DNA from: an uncultured Bacteroidales bacterium
GTDB lineage: Bacteria > Bacteroidota > Bacteroidia > Bacteroidales > UBA932
Reading direction: 5' to 3'
DNA length: 5,111 nucleotides
Assembly: GCA_946405645.1 (NCBI GenBank)
Contig: CAMJHW010000112.1
Coordinates: 1-5,111, forward strand
Both the position numbers and the translations under genes were made by a program. The notes under the pieces are model-generated. The model was not told the DNA's origin. It saw nothing but the letters and a program-made list of their open reading frames with translations, and ran no database searches. This document shows positions 5,035 through 5,111 of the stretch, piece after piece. Every line of letters starts with the position of its first letter. The first letter of the stretch is position 1.

Positions 5035-5111
5035 TTAGATGCTGAGCACCAGTTCTACCGGGCAATGGTCGGAGCCGAAGACGTCATTAAGGATGTCGGT
5101 GGAGACGATAC
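5035..5111 (-). CDS. xth: Exodeoxyribonuclease III-family nuclease, C-terminal end
   Basis: Only the last 24 codons lie in the window; the gene enters from the right edge and ends with TAA (5037-5035). The peptide ends DVFGSDHCPVELVLSI. The GSDHCPV segment is the C-terminal signature of the exonuclease III/AP endonuclease group of the endonuclease-exonuclease-phosphatase fold, and its Asp-His pair forms part of the active site. These enzymes cut DNA at abasic sites and degrade 3' ends during base-excision repair. The fragment is too short to exclude another member of the same superfamily. It converges on the flippase-like gene across 567 bp, and the nearest well-oriented terminator is about 345 bp beyond its stop codon. 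Confidence 0.8.
   Translation of the reverse strand, partial: IVSTDILNDVFGSDHCPVELVLSI

Noticed and set aside
4979..5038. 19-codon open frame beginning MNHGAS
   Set aside because: It is too short, has no promoter or family support, and ends within the exonuclease stop codon on the other strand.

Overview
The window looks like a chromosomal segment of a member of the Bacteroidota, probably order Bacteroidales. Three independent signs support this. First, copies of the Bacteroidota -7 promoter box TAnnTTTG sit before four transcription units, and no convincing Shine-Dalgarno sequence decides any start. Second, the 178-residue protein looks like a family I associate with Bacteroidota (recalled as DUF6913). 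Third, the gene set is chromosomal housekeeping, with fairly GC-rich coding regions and AT-rich promoter gaps. I see no phage, plasmid, insertion sequence or CRISPR array.

Layout, left to right. (1) Positions 1-644, minus strand: the N-terminal 214 codons of a membrane-bound ion-pumping pyrophosphatase (hppA), with its own promoter. (2) Positions 784-857, plus strand: tRNA-Arg(UCU), with a -7 box upstream. (3) Positions 855-3374, minus strand: a tight three-gene operon, transcribed as a PfkB-family kinase annotated as adenosine kinase-like, then a small soluble Bacteroidota protein, then a DUF368/PopT polyprenyl-phosphate translocase. Each gene is separated from the next by exactly 3 nt. The last codon of popT (its stop) lies inside the 3' end of the tRNA gene. 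(4) Positions 3375-3438: a 64-bp divergent promoter region holding three -7 boxes and a 9-bp inverted repeat. (5) Positions 3439-4467, plus strand: a flippase-like integral membrane protein of the MprF/UPF0104 superfamily, probably translated from a leaderless or nearly leaderless mRNA. (6) Positions 4468-5034: a 567-bp intergenic region without a convincing gene. It holds a pyrimidine-rich imperfect repeat tract, two related terminator hairpins oriented to serve the two converging genes, and a hairpin-rich segment with competing pairings. (7) Positions 5035-5111, minus strand: the last 24 codons of an exodeoxyribonuclease III-family nuclease.

How the genes may work together: two multi-span membrane proteins thought to move lipid-linked substrates (PopT and the flippase-like protein) flank a shared divergent promoter region together with the kinase operon, and a pyrophosphatase, which consumes a by-product of biosynthesis, lies next door. 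A joint role in envelope lipid handling is only inference. No obviously new multi-gene system is visible. The most interesting signals are non-coding: the reciprocal duplicated terminators, the tRNA/popT overlap, the symmetric promoter region and the structured 4879-4994 element.
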